Shown here: in pieces, positions 1 through 6,446 of the stretch
Layout of the letters: the number at the start of each line of letters is the position of its first letter
Position numbering within the stretch: position 1 is the stretch's first letter
Source of the DNA: CAZFBR01 sp035353495 [NCBI: uncultured bacterium]
GTDB lineage: Bacteria; DAOPZR01
Direction: 5' to 3'
Length of the DNA: 7,014 nucleotides
NCBI GenBank assembly: GCA_964517215.1
Contig: CAZFBR010000187.1
Span: forward strand, 1-7,014
Translations under genes and position numbers: made by a program
Notes under the pieces: generated by a model
Told to the model about the DNA's origin: nothing
What the model saw: only the letters and a program-made list of their open reading frames with translations
Database searches by the model: none

Positions 1-1
1 C

Positions 2-1198
2 GCGGGGCTGCGCCTGGGGGCGACGGTGCTGGAAGCCGCACCCGTGCCCGGCGGCCTGTGCACGGGCTACGTCAGCGACGGCTTCACCTTTGACTATACC
101 GGCCACCTCTGGCATTTCGCCGATCCGGGCCTGCAGGCGCAGGTGGAAGAGTGGCTGGGCGAGGCCATGCTGCGGCAGCAGCGCCATGCGGGCGTCTGGT
201 TCCGCGGGGCCATGGTGCCGTACCCGTTTCAACTGGCGCTCTACCAGCTGCCGGAAGCAGTGGCGAAGGATATTGTCGTTGGCGTCCAGCGTGCCCGGCT
301 GGCGGATGAGCTGCCGCTGGCGGCGGACTTTGCCGCGGCGGCGCGGCAGCGTCTGGGCGACGGGATTGTCACTCATTTTCTGGAGCCGTACCTGGGCAAG
401 CTGCTGCAGCATGATCTGTCGGCGGTGCTGGCGGCGCCCATGCTGCGTTTCCTGCCGCTGCCCGATCATGCCGCCATCCTCAGGTCGTATCTTGCCCCCG
501 CAGCGTTTGCCGGCTATAACGCGACCTATTATTATCCGCGCGGCGGCAACCGCCGGGTGATCCACGCCCTGGCGCGGCGGGTGCCCGGGCTGCGCACCGG
601 GGCGCGGGTGACGGCCATCGATCCGCAGCGCCGGATGGTGCGGGTCAACGCGGCGGAGGAACTGGCCTACGACCGGCTGATCGTCACCGCGCCGCTCGAC
701 CGGGTGCTGGCGATGACGAGCGGCGCACCGCCGGCCGCGGCGCTGCGGGCGGCGGGGATTGTCGGACTCAACCTGGGCGTGCGCGGTCCGGCGCCGCTGC
801 CGCAGCATTGGGTCTATTATCCCGAGCGGGAATACCCGTTCTACCGCGTCGGCTGTTATAGCAACTTTGCCCCCGAGCTGGCGCCGGCCCGGTGCTATGC
901 GCTGTACGTCGAGCTGCCGCTGGCGTGGTGGCAGGCGGTGCCCGCAGCGGCGCGGCAGGCGCAGGTGCTGACGGCGCTGTGTGCGGCCGGGTGGCTGCGT
1001 GACGCTGCTGATATTGTCGTGTTCAGTCCGCAGGTGATCGACCCGGCCTACGTGGTGCCGACGCCGGCGGGCGAAGCGCAGCGGCAGGACGGACTGGCCT
1101 GGCTGCGCGCGCAGGGGGTTGAGATGCTGGGGCGGTATGCGATGTGGGACTATCTCGGCATGGACGACGTGCTGGCGGCCGCGCTGCGGCTGGAGTGA
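2..1198 (+). CDS. FAD-dependent oxidoreductase, amine-oxidase/protoporphyrinogen-oxidase-like (5' end missing)
   Basis: The reading frame is open from base 2, so the gene starts outside the window; the GTG at 26 is internal. The first visible residues are the tail of a Rossmann FAD-binding fold: beta strand ATVLEA with Glu11 (numbering from base 2), the residue expected to bind the FAD ribose, then a PGGL turn. The GxGxxG loop before it would lie in the missing 25-30 residues. Further on are FLEPYLGKL, YYYPRGG (about 176-182), the strand YDRLIVTAP (about 223-231) that returns to the dinucleotide-binding domain, and near the end LGRYAMWDYLGMDD, matching the C-terminal FAD-contact segment of HemY/UDP-galactopyranose-mutase-like flavoproteins. 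These features give the fold, not the substrate. Protoporphyrinogen oxidase, a desaturase or a sugar mutase-like enzyme are all possible. It is a soluble protein with no membrane segment. The next gene begins 2 bases after the stop, so the two are probably co-transcribed. Confidence 0.8.
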   Translation, partial: AGLRLGATVLEAAPVPGGLCTGYVSDGFTFDYTGHLWHFADPGLQAQVEEWLGEAMLRQQRHAGVWFRGAMVPYPFQLALYQLPEAVAKDIVVGVQRARLADELPLAADFAAAARQRLGDGIVTHFLEPYLGKLLQHDLSAVLAAPMLRFLPLPDHAAILRSYLAPAAFAGYNATYYYPRGGNRRVIHALARRVPGLRTGARVTAIDPQRRMVRVNAAEELAYDRLIVTAPLDRVLAMTSGAPPAAALRAAGIVGLNLGVRGPAPLPQHWVYYPEREYPFYRVGCYSNFAPELAPARCYALYVELPLAWWQAVPAAARQAQVLTALCAAGWLRDAADIVVFSPQVIDPAYVVPTPAGEAQRQDGLAWLRAQGVEMLGRYAMWDYLGMDDVLAAALRLE

Positions 1199-1200
1199 AT

Positions 1201-1854
1201 ATGGCGGAGCATGACGATGTGCTGGCGATGCTGGAGGCGTATATGACGGGTGATCCGCACAAGCTGCCGCTGCGGCGCGCGGCGCAGGGGAGCGGCCGGG
1301 GGCCGCTCGATGCGCTGCGCGCGGAACTCGGCGACTGCACCCGCTGCGGGTTGTGCGCGCAGCGGACGAATATTGTCTTTGGCGCGGGTTCGCCGCAGGC
1401 CCGGGTGGTCTTCATTGGCGAAGCGCCGGGCGAAGAGGAAGACCGGCAGGGGGTGCCCTTTGTCGGGCGCTCGGGGCAGCTGCTGACCCAGTTCATCGCG
1501 GGGATCGGACTGACCCGCGATGAGGTCTATATTGCCAATATCTGCAAGTGCCGGCCGCCCGGCAACCGCAATCCGCACCCCGACGAGGTCGCCGCCTGCG
1601 AGCCGTTCCTGCTCCGGCAACTGGCGATCATCAAACCGAAGGTGATCTGCGCGCTGGGCAATGTGGCGACGCAGACGCTGCTGCGGGTCAAGACCGGGAT
1701 CACCAAGCTGCGCGGCCAGACGATGCGCTACGGCGATATTCCGCTGATCCCGACCTACCATCCGTCGTTCATTCTGCGGCAGGGCGGCACCGGCTGCACC
1801 GATGCGGGCAATATGATGCGCGATTTTGAACTGCTGAAACAGATGATGGCCTGA
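1201..1854 (+). CDS. Family-4 (Fe-S) uracil-DNA glycosylase
   Basis: This 217-residue protein should remove uracil, arising from cytosine deamination or dUTP incorporation, from DNA as the first step of base excision repair. Visible motifs are CTRC (Cys46, Cys49) followed by Cys117 (in KCRPPGNRNP) and Cys133; the 16-residue spacing of the last pair agrees with the 4Fe-4S ligands of thermophilic family-4 enzymes as I recall them. GEAPG (73-77) is the catalytic-loop motif and HPSF (187-190) the leucine/DNA-intercalation loop motif. Length is normal for the family, with a short extra N-terminal segment. The ATG at 1201 is preferred because GGAG (1192-1195) sits 5 bases upstream and the reading then abuts the preceding stop. 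An in-frame ATG at 1144 would run far into the flavoprotein gene. Such proteins are often labelled phage SPO1 DNA polymerase-related. I see no functional link to the flavoprotein. Confidence 0.93.
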   Translation: MAEHDDVLAMLEAYMTGDPHKLPLRRAAQGSGRGPLDALRAELGDCTRCGLCAQRTNIVFGAGSPQARVVFIGEAPGEEEDRQGVPFVGRSGQLLTQFIAGIGLTRDEVYIANICKCRPPGNRNPHPDEVAACEPFLLRQLAIIKPKVICALGNVATQTLLRVKTGITKLRGQTMRYGDIPLIPTYHPSFILRQGGTGCTDAGNMMRDFELLKQMMA

Positions 1855-1900
1855 CCGGCGGCGGCGGGGGGCGAACGCCGCATGCTCCCGACGCCGGCCA

Positions 1901-1937
1901 GCGGCAGCACCGGCGGAGATTACACCGGTCCTGCCGC
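1901..1937. terminator. Likely bidirectional terminator hairpin between convergent genes
   Basis: GCGGCAG (1901-1907) and ACCGG (1909-1913) pair with CCGGT (1925-1929) and CTGCCGC (1931-1937). This gives a 12-pair stem with one C-C mismatch around an 11-base loop. It lies 46 bases after the glycosylase stop and 20 bases after the potCD stop, which face each other. Neither side has a T tract, so this is not a textbook intrinsic terminator; it may pause polymerase or protect 3' ends. A second, weaker inverted repeat, CCGGCG (1855-1860) with CGCCGG (1892-1897), begins directly after the glycosylase stop. Confidence 0.55.
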
Positions 1938-1957
1938 GACGCGCCGGGACGGACCGG

Positions 1958-3805
1958 CTACTCCCCTTTGAGCCGGGTCCAGGCGTCCAGCAGGGTCTTC
2001 TGGTATTCGCCGAAGTCCGGCATCAGCCGGCAATGCGCCAGATCCTCCTTCGGCACAAAAATGAAACGGTTGTTGGCCACGTCGGGCGCCAGCAGTTTGA
2101 TGGCGCCGGGATGGGGCATGGCGTAGCCGAGCGCGGTGATGTTGCGCGCGGCCACGTCCGGGCGCAGCATGAAATTGATGAACAGCTCCGCATTCTGCGG
2201 ATGCAGCGCATCGCGCGGAATGGCGAAGTTGTCGACGAAATAAAGCGCACCCTCGGTCGGGACGAAGAAGTCGAAGTTGGGATTTTCGCGGTTCAGTTTG
2301 TAGATCGTCCCGTTCCAGCAGTGGGCGATGTCGATCTCGTCCGCAGCCAGCATTTCCTTGTAGAACGACACCTCGTATTTGCGGAGCAGCGGCTTCTGGC
2401 GGCGCAGCTCGGCAATGACCCTTTCCAGGTCGGCAGGATCACGTTTGGTCCAGTCAAGGCCGAGTTTGGCATAACCGGCGAACAGCGTCTCAAACACGTC
2501 GTCGAGCATGGTCATGCGCCCGCGGTAACGCTCGTCCCACAGCACGCTGATGGAGGTCGGCCGGGTGGTGACGACGGTGGTGTCGTACCCGTACCCCGAG
2601 CAGCCGTAGGTGTAGGGCACGTAGTATTCGCCGGAGGGGTCGAACTCGAGGTTGGTGAAGGCGGTGTCGAGCAGCGCGCGGTTGGGCACGTTGCCGATGC
2701 GGCGGATCAGGTGCTCGCGCTTGAGGATCTCGATCATGTAGCCGGTCGGAATGGTCAGGTCGTAGCCGCCCGCGCCCGACTGCATTTTCACCAGCATCTC
2801 CTCGTTGTCATTGAGGTAGTCGTAGGTCACGGTCATGTCGTATTCGCGCTCGAAATCGGCGATGACCTCGGGCGCAATGTAGCCCGCCCAGCTCCAGATG
2901 TTGAGCACGCGGTCGTTGTCGACGCTGCTGTAGGTGAAGGCGAAGAGCAGGACAATCACGCCGGTCAGCGCCGCGGCGAGACATTTGCCGAAGAACCGCG
3001 CGCGCGCGCCGCCCTGCAGCAGGGTCGAGGCGGCGACCGCCAGCAGGGTGAAGCCGACGAGGATGGTGGAGAGCGCGTTGAGCAGCGGGGTGATTTCGTT
3101 CTTGAGCAGGGCATAGATGCGCAGGGGCATGGTGGATGAGCCGACGCCGGCGGTGAAGAAGGTGGCGACGAAATCGTCGAAGCTGCCGGTGAAGGCGAAG
3201 AGCGCGCCGGCAACGATGGCCGGGGCAAGCGCGGGCAGGATGATGCGGTACAGGGTCTGGACGCGCGTGGCGCCGAGGTCCATGCTCGCCTCGGCCTGGG
3301 CGGGATCGAGCGTCTGGACCCGCGCCACCACGATCAGGGCGACGAAGGGGAGCGAAAAGGTGATGTGCGCGATGCAGATGGTGGCCAGGCCGAGGGTCAT
3401 GCCGAAAAGGACGAAAATGGCCAGCAGCGCCACGCCGAAAATGACCTCGGGCAGGATCACCGGCACATAGAGCAGGTTGTAGAGCAGCTTGGCGTTGCGT
3501 CCGCGCGAACTGCCGATGGCCAGCGCGGCCATGGTCCCCAGCACCGTCGCCACCACCGTGCTGATCAGGGCGACGATCAGCGAATTGCGCAGCGAGAGAA
3601 GCAGGGCGCGGTCGCGCAGCACATCGCCGTACCAGTGCAGCGAAAAACCGGTCCAGTCGGTGACCACCTTGCCGGTGTTGAACGAATAGAACACCAGGAC
3701 GAAGAGCGGCAGGAGCAGGAAGAGGATCGAGGCCACGGCAATGGTGACGGTGACGGCGCCGCGGCCGATCCCCAGCCCGTTGCTGCGCGCGAGATTGCCG
3801 GCCAT
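1958..3805 (-). CDS. potCD: Spermidine/putrescine ABC transporter, fused permease (PotC) and substrate-binding protein (PotD)
   Basis: This 615-residue protein joins two parts of a polyamine importer. Residues 1 to about 268 are a PotC-type inner-membrane permease with about six helices and the ATPase-contact EAA loop at 172-190 (EASMDLGA start, then RIILP). An extra hydrophobic segment (about 275-292) follows, then a PotD-type extracytoplasmic binding domain from about 298 to the end. Against E. coli PotD, as I recall its pocket, Trp306, Tyr309, Tyr356, Asp436, Glu439, Trp497, Asp525 and Tyr561 match residues around the polyamine; Thr354 replaces a Ser and Phe523 replaces a Trp. The extra helix takes the chain from the cytoplasmic permease end across the membrane and probably derives from PotD's signal peptide. 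The ATG overlaps the potB stop by one base (TGATG), with GGAG (complement of 3815-3818) 9 bases upstream. No separate potD is present. PotCD fusions occur in some other bacteria. Confidence 0.93.
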   Translation of the reverse strand: MAGNLARSNGLGIGRGAVTVTIAVASILFLLLPLFVLVFYSFNTGKVVTDWTGFSLHWYGDVLRDRALLLSLRNSLIVALISTVVATVLGTMAALAIGSSRGRNAKLLYNLLYVPVILPEVIFGVALLAIFVLFGMTLGLATICIAHITFSLPFVALIVVARVQTLDPAQAEASMDLGATRVQTLYRIILPALAPAIVAGALFAFTGSFDDFVATFFTAGVGSSTMPLRIYALLKNEITPLLNALSTILVGFTLLAVAASTLLQGGARARFFGKCLAAALTGVIVLLFAFTYSSVDNDRVLNIWSWAGYIAPEVIADFEREYDMTVTYDYLNDNEEMLVKMQSGAGGYDLTIPTGYMIEILKREHLIRRIGNVPNRALLDTAFTNLEFDPSGEYYVPYTYGCSGYGYDTTVVTTRPTSISVLWDERYRGRMTMLDDVFETLFAGYAKLGLDWTKRDPADLERVIAELRRQKPLLRKYEVSFYKEMLAADEIDIAHCWNGTIYKLNRENPNFDFFVPTEGALYFVDNFAIPRDALHPQNAELFINFMLRPDVAARNITALGYAMPHPGAIKLLAPDVANNRFIFVPKEDLAHCRLMPDFGEYQKTLLDAWTRLKGE

Positions 3806-4689
3806 CAGAGCACGCTCCCCCGCGCCTTTTCGTTCGCCGGCGTGTAGTAGCGGATGCCGAGCGAAATCATGACCATGACCAGGGTGATGAAAATTGTGGC
3901 GAAGGCCGAGCCCAGCGGCCAGTTGCGCGCCTGCAGGAACTGCAGGGTGATGATGTTGCCGATCATCAGGTTGTCCGGTCCGCCGAGGATGTCGGGGATG
4001 ACAAAGCAGCCGAGCGTGGGAATGAAGCAGAAAATGACGCCGGCGATGATCCCGGGCACGGAGGCGGGCAGGGTGATGGTGCGGAAGGCGGTGAAGCGGC
4101 CGGCGCCCAGATCCATCGCCGCCTCGACGTGCGCCACCTCCATGCGCTCGAGCGCGGCGTACAGCGGGAGCACCATGTAGGGCAGGTTCCAGTAGACAAA
4201 GCCGACGATGACGGCGAAGAGCGAGTTCATCATGGGCAGCGGCTCGCCGATCACGCCCAGCCGGGTGAGCAGGGTATTGACCAGTCCGTTGTCGCCCAGC
4301 AGCACAATAAAGGCGAACATGCGCACGAGGAAATTGGTCCAGAAGGGGATGATGATGAGGAACATCATGACCTTCTGCCAGCGCGCCGGGGCGCAGGCCA
4401 TGACGTAGGCCAGCGGCATGGCGAGCAGCAGGGAGAGCACGGTGATCCCCGTGCTGTAGAGCAGCGAGCGCAGGAAGATATTGAGGAAGAAGGGATCCCA
4501 GATGGCACGGTAGTTTTTCAGGGTGCAGCCGAAGGTCACCCCGCCGTAGGTGTTGGAGTCGCCGATGCTGTACAGGAAGACCAGGCCCAGCGGCAGCGCG
4601 AAAAACAGGGTCATCCAGACCGCGGGCGGAAAGAGGAGCAGGCGGGCAAAGCCGGCGCCGCTGCGCTGGCGTGCGGGTGCGTTAGCCAT
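3805..4689 (-). CDS. potB: Spermidine/putrescine ABC transporter permease PotB
   Basis: This 294-residue inner-membrane protein is the first permease half of the polyamine importer and should pair with the PotC half of the next gene. It has a short basic N-terminus, a first helix at about 17-40, an external loop, and helices at about 74-98, 108-131, 154-177, 210-233 and 260-280. The cytoplasmic EAA loop that docks on the ATPase is clear at 189-208 (EAAMDLGAG start, ending in ITLP). IPFWTNFLVR (114-123) is also typical of PotB/PotH-type permeases. Length is usual for the family. The ATG overlaps the last 8 bases of potA, and a G-run (GGGGG, 9 bases upstream within the end of potA) may serve as ribosome site. 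The stop overlaps the next ATG by one base, so the three pot genes are probably translationally coupled. Confidence 0.94.
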   Translation of the reverse strand: MANAPARQRSGAGFARLLLFPPAVWMTLFFALPLGLVFLYSIGDSNTYGGVTFGCTLKNYRAIWDPFFLNIFLRSLLYSTGITVLSLLLAMPLAYVMACAPARWQKVMMFLIIIPFWTNFLVRMFAFIVLLGDNGLVNTLLTRLGVIGEPLPMMNSLFAVIVGFVYWNLPYMVLPLYAALERMEVAHVEAAMDLGAGRFTAFRTITLPASVPGIIAGVIFCFIPTLGCFVIPDILGGPDNLMIGNIITLQFLQARNWPLGSAFATIFITLVMVMISLGIRYYTPANEKARGSVL

Positions 4690-5764
4690 TGAGCAGCACC
4701 CCCGACGACTTGCTCCAGATCAGGTAGATCTCCTCGTTGAGCTCGAACCCGAGCGGCTTTTCCGCGATGATGAGATAGTTGAGCACGCTGACGTCGAGGG
4801 TGGCGCCGCCGGTGAGGGCAATGACGAACTGGGTCGATTCGCCCATGAAGATCTGGCGGGCGATGGTGCCGTGCAGGCCGTTTTCGAAGTCCTTGGGCGG
4901 CAGCAGCGAGACGCGGAGCTGCTCCGGGCGGATCCCGTAGCGGATGCTGCTGCCGACGGGGAAGGGGGTGCCCTCGCGGTATTGCGCGGTCGAGCCGTCG
5001 GCAAGCCGCAGGGTGGTGACGCCGCCGGCGGTATCCGCTACGGTGCCGGTGATGAAGTTCATGGTGCCGATGAAATCGGCGACGAACGGGGTGGTCGGCC
5101 GGCTGTAGATGGCGGCCGGGTCCGCGCACTGTTCGATGCGGCCGTGCTGCATCACTGCAATGCGGTCGGCCATGGTCAGCGCCTCGACCTGGTTGTGGGT
5201 GACGAAGACGAAGGTGATCCCCAGCCGCCGCTGCAGGTCCTTGAGTTCGAGCCGGGTGCGCTCGGCGATCTGCTTGTCGAGCGCGGAGAGCGGTTCGTCC
5301 AGCAGGAGCAGCGCCGGGCGGTTGACCAGCGCCCGGGCCAGCGCCACCCGCTGCTGCTGCCCGCCCGACAGCTGGGAGGGCATGCGCTCGCCCAGCTGTT
5401 CCAGTCCGACCAGGGCCATGGCTTCGTCCACCCGCCGGCTGATCTCGCCGGCGGGCAGCTTCTTCAGCGTCGGCCCGTAGGCGATGTTGCCGCGCACCGT
5501 GTAGTTGGGGAAGAGCGCGTAGTTCTGGAAGACGGTGTTGACGTCGCGCGCGTAGGGCGGCAGCTGGGAAATGTCGCGGTCGCCCAGCATGATCGTGCCG
5601 CCGGTTGGTTTCTCGAACCCGGCAACCATGCGCAGGATGGTGGTCTTGCCGCAGCCGCTCGGACCGAGCAGGCAGAAAAACTCGCCTTTGGTGATGGTCA
5701 GGTCGACGTCGTCGACCGCCACCGTGTCGCCGTACTGCTTGCGCAATCTGGTCAGAACGAGCAT
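4682..5764 (-). CDS. potA: Spermidine/putrescine ABC transporter ATPase PotA
   Basis: This 360-residue cytoplasmic ATPase should power the PotB/PotCD channel as a dimer. All nucleotide-binding elements are intact: Walker A GPSGCGKTT (34-42), Q-loop Gln80, signature LSGGQQQ (132-138), Walker B LLLLDEP (152-158), D-loop SALD (160-163) and switch His190. The switch is followed by NQ rather than the more usual DQ. Residues from about 235 to the end form the TOBE-type regulatory domain of the MalK/PotA/FbpC class, with YGIRPEQ at 276-282. Length is normal for PotA. The sequence alone would also allow an iron or sulfate importer ATPase; the neighbouring polyamine-type binding domain decides the call. 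The ATG is supported by GGAG (complement of 5771-5774) 6 bases upstream. Only 18 bases separate it from the stop of the preceding gene, so it belongs to the same transcript. Confidence 0.94.
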   Translation of the reverse strand: MLVLTRLRKQYGDTVAVDDVDLTITKGEFFCLLGPSGCGKTTILRMVAGFEKPTGGTIMLGDRDISQLPPYARDVNTVFQNYALFPNYTVRGNIAYGPTLKKLPAGEISRRVDEAMALVGLEQLGERMPSQLSGGQQQRVALARALVNRPALLLLDEPLSALDKQIAERTRLELKDLQRRLGITFVFVTHNQVEALTMADRIAVMQHGRIEQCADPAAIYSRPTTPFVADFIGTMNFITGTVADTAGGVTTLRLADGSTAQYREGTPFPVGSSIRYGIRPEQLRVSLLPPKDFENGLHGTIARQIFMGESTQFVIALTGGATLDVSVLNYLIIAEKPLGFELNEEIYLIWSKSSGVLLNG

Positions 5765-5782
5765 GCCGGGCTCCGCTTCGGC

Positions 5783-6301
5783 CTATCGCGGGGAAACCGG
5801 TTGCGCGGCGGGAATAACCCACACTTCACTGCCGGCAACGGCCGCCTCGAGATGGCGTTTGATGGTATCGCAGCAGTCCTGCACCTGGGCCATGGCCCGG
5901 TCGCGGTCGAACTGCAGGAATATCTCGATGAACAGCTCCGGGCCGACCCGGCGCGTGCGGATGCCGGAGAGCTGGGCGTACCCGGCAAACTGCGCCGCCA
6001 GCTCGCGCAGCACCGCCAGCTGGACGGATTCCCGGACGCGGCTGCTGACGCTGAAGCGATGCCACAGCGCCGCATCAAATCCGACGAGGCAGGCGTTGAA
6101 ACCGTAGAGCCAGGTGACCCAGTCGCCGGGCGTGTGCACCAGCTTGTGCCAGATCCCGAACCCGTAGCCGGTGATGATAATGTAGAGAAAGATGACACTC
6201 TTGCCCTCAACATTGCGGCAGCGCAGGGTTTTGGCAATCGAGACGGGCCAGCTCGCCGCGAAACAGACGAGCATCGCAATTTCCAGAAAGCTCATGACCA
6301 T
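5783..6301 (-). CDS. Small membrane protein: PQ-loop/SemiSWEET-like domain plus CDF-type cytoplasmic domain
   Basis: This 172-residue protein opens the pot operon; its function is unknown. Three helices fill residues about 4-22, 35-53 and 61-82. The stretch SWPVSIAKTLRCRNVEGKS (17-35) has the Pro, Lys-Thr and Gly-x-Ser spacing seen after the first helix in PQ-loop/SemiSWEET proteins, with WP in place of PQ. Residues about 97-165 resemble the C-terminal dimerisation domain of cation diffusion facilitators: IRTRRVGPELFIEIFLQF (114-131) lines up with the LRTRQSGPTRFIQIHLEM strand pair of E. coli YiiP as I recall it, followed by a helix and a last strand SEVWVI. The domain's usual histidine ligands are absent; Cys143-Cys144 lie in the helix instead. 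Arg and His after the third helix fit a cytoplasmic C-terminus. A second in-frame ATG at 6295 could be the start. Short spacing to potA suggests a job connected with the importer. Confidence 0.8.
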   Translation of the reverse strand: MVMSFLEIAMLVCFAASWPVSIAKTLRCRNVEGKSVIFLYIIITGYGFGIWHKLVHTPGDWVTWLYGFNACLVGFDAALWHRFSVSSRVRESVQLAVLRELAAQFAGYAQLSGIRTRRVGPELFIEIFLQFDRDRAMAQVQDCCDTIKRHLEAAVAGSEVWVIPAAQPVSPR

Positions 6302-6305
6302 TCAC

Positions 6306-6340
6306 GGCAACCCTATACCACACCCCGGCGGTGCCGTCAA
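6306..6340 (-). promoter_or_regulatory. Sigma-70-type promoter of the pot operon, nearly leaderless
   Basis: On the minus strand TTGACG (complement of 6335-6340) and TATAGG (complement of 6312-6317) are separated by exactly 17 bases, and a TG one base before the -10 gives an extended -10. The expected transcription start is near 6305, about 4 bases before the ATG at 6301. The only Shine-Dalgarno-like run, AGGG, overlaps the -10 box and would not be transcribed. The first gene may therefore be read from a leaderless or almost leaderless mRNA. Confidence 0.65.
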
Positions 6341-6345
6341 CTGAT

Positions 6346-6363
6346 TGCGCCGGGCGCGGCGCA
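6346..6363. repeat. Inverted repeat next to the pot promoter
   Basis: TGCGCC (6346-6351) and GGCGCA (6358-6363) are perfect inverted arms around 6 bases. The repeat lies 5 bases upstream of the pot -35 box, where an operator or activator site could sit. In such GC-rich DNA a 6-base arm can arise by chance, so a regulatory role is only a possibility. Confidence 0.3.
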
Positions 6364-6378
6364 GTGCGGACGGGGTGC

Positions 6379-6395
6379 GGGCGGGGAAGCCGCCC
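6379..6395. repeat. Inverted repeat between the two divergent promoters
   Basis: GGGCGG (6379-6384) and CCGCCC (6390-6395) are perfect arms around GGAAG. It is followed on the plus strand by a run of seven A (6403-6409) directly before the -35 box of the next promoter. It is not a terminator in either direction: the T run on the minus strand comes before the hairpin, not after it. It could be a protein-binding site; the A run could act like an UP element. Confidence 0.3.
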
Positions 6396-6411
6396 TGACG
6401 ACAAAAAAACC

Positions 6412-6440
6412 TTGACAAAGTTCGCGGATAGTGCTACAAT
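6412..6440 (+). promoter_or_regulatory. Strong sigma-70-type promoter of the pyrophosphatase gene
   Basis: A perfect TTGACA (6412-6417) and TACAAT (6435-6440) are separated by 17 bases, with TG one base before the -10 (6432-6433, extended -10) and an A7 run just upstream (6403-6409). The expected start of transcription is near G6447. The AT-rich character stands out sharply from the surrounding sequence. It points at the gene starting at 6528 and lies back to back with the pot promoter. Confidence 0.85.
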
Positions 6441-6446
6441 TTAATG

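Noticed and set aside
26-28. GTG as the start of the flavoprotein
   Set aside because: The frame is open to the window edge and the residues before GTG continue a Rossmann FAD-binding fold, so the true start is outside.
1144-1200. An upstream in-frame ATG that would lengthen the uracil-DNA glycosylase by 19 residues
   Set aside because: It would overlap the flavoprotein's conserved C-terminus, and the ATG at 1201 has a well-placed GGAG.
3001-3008. Alternating CG run (cgcgcgcg type) within potCD as a possible special DNA structure
   Set aside because: It is short and explained by Ala/Arg codons at the cytoplasmic end of the permease in GC-rich DNA.
2033-3139. A 368-codon plus-strand open frame opposite potCD
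   Set aside because: It is a mirror frame of the binding domain coding strand, rich in Val/Gly/His without recognisable motifs.
4611-5822. A 403-codon minus-strand frame overlapping potA in another phase
   Set aside because: It is an Arg/His/Pro-rich shadow of potA, which has every ATPase motif in the other frame.
4550-6415. A 621-codon plus-strand open frame across potA and the small membrane gene
   Set aside because: It is antisense to genes with clear ABC-transporter motifs, its composition is low-complexity in the way mirror frames of GC-rich genes are, and it matches no family I know.
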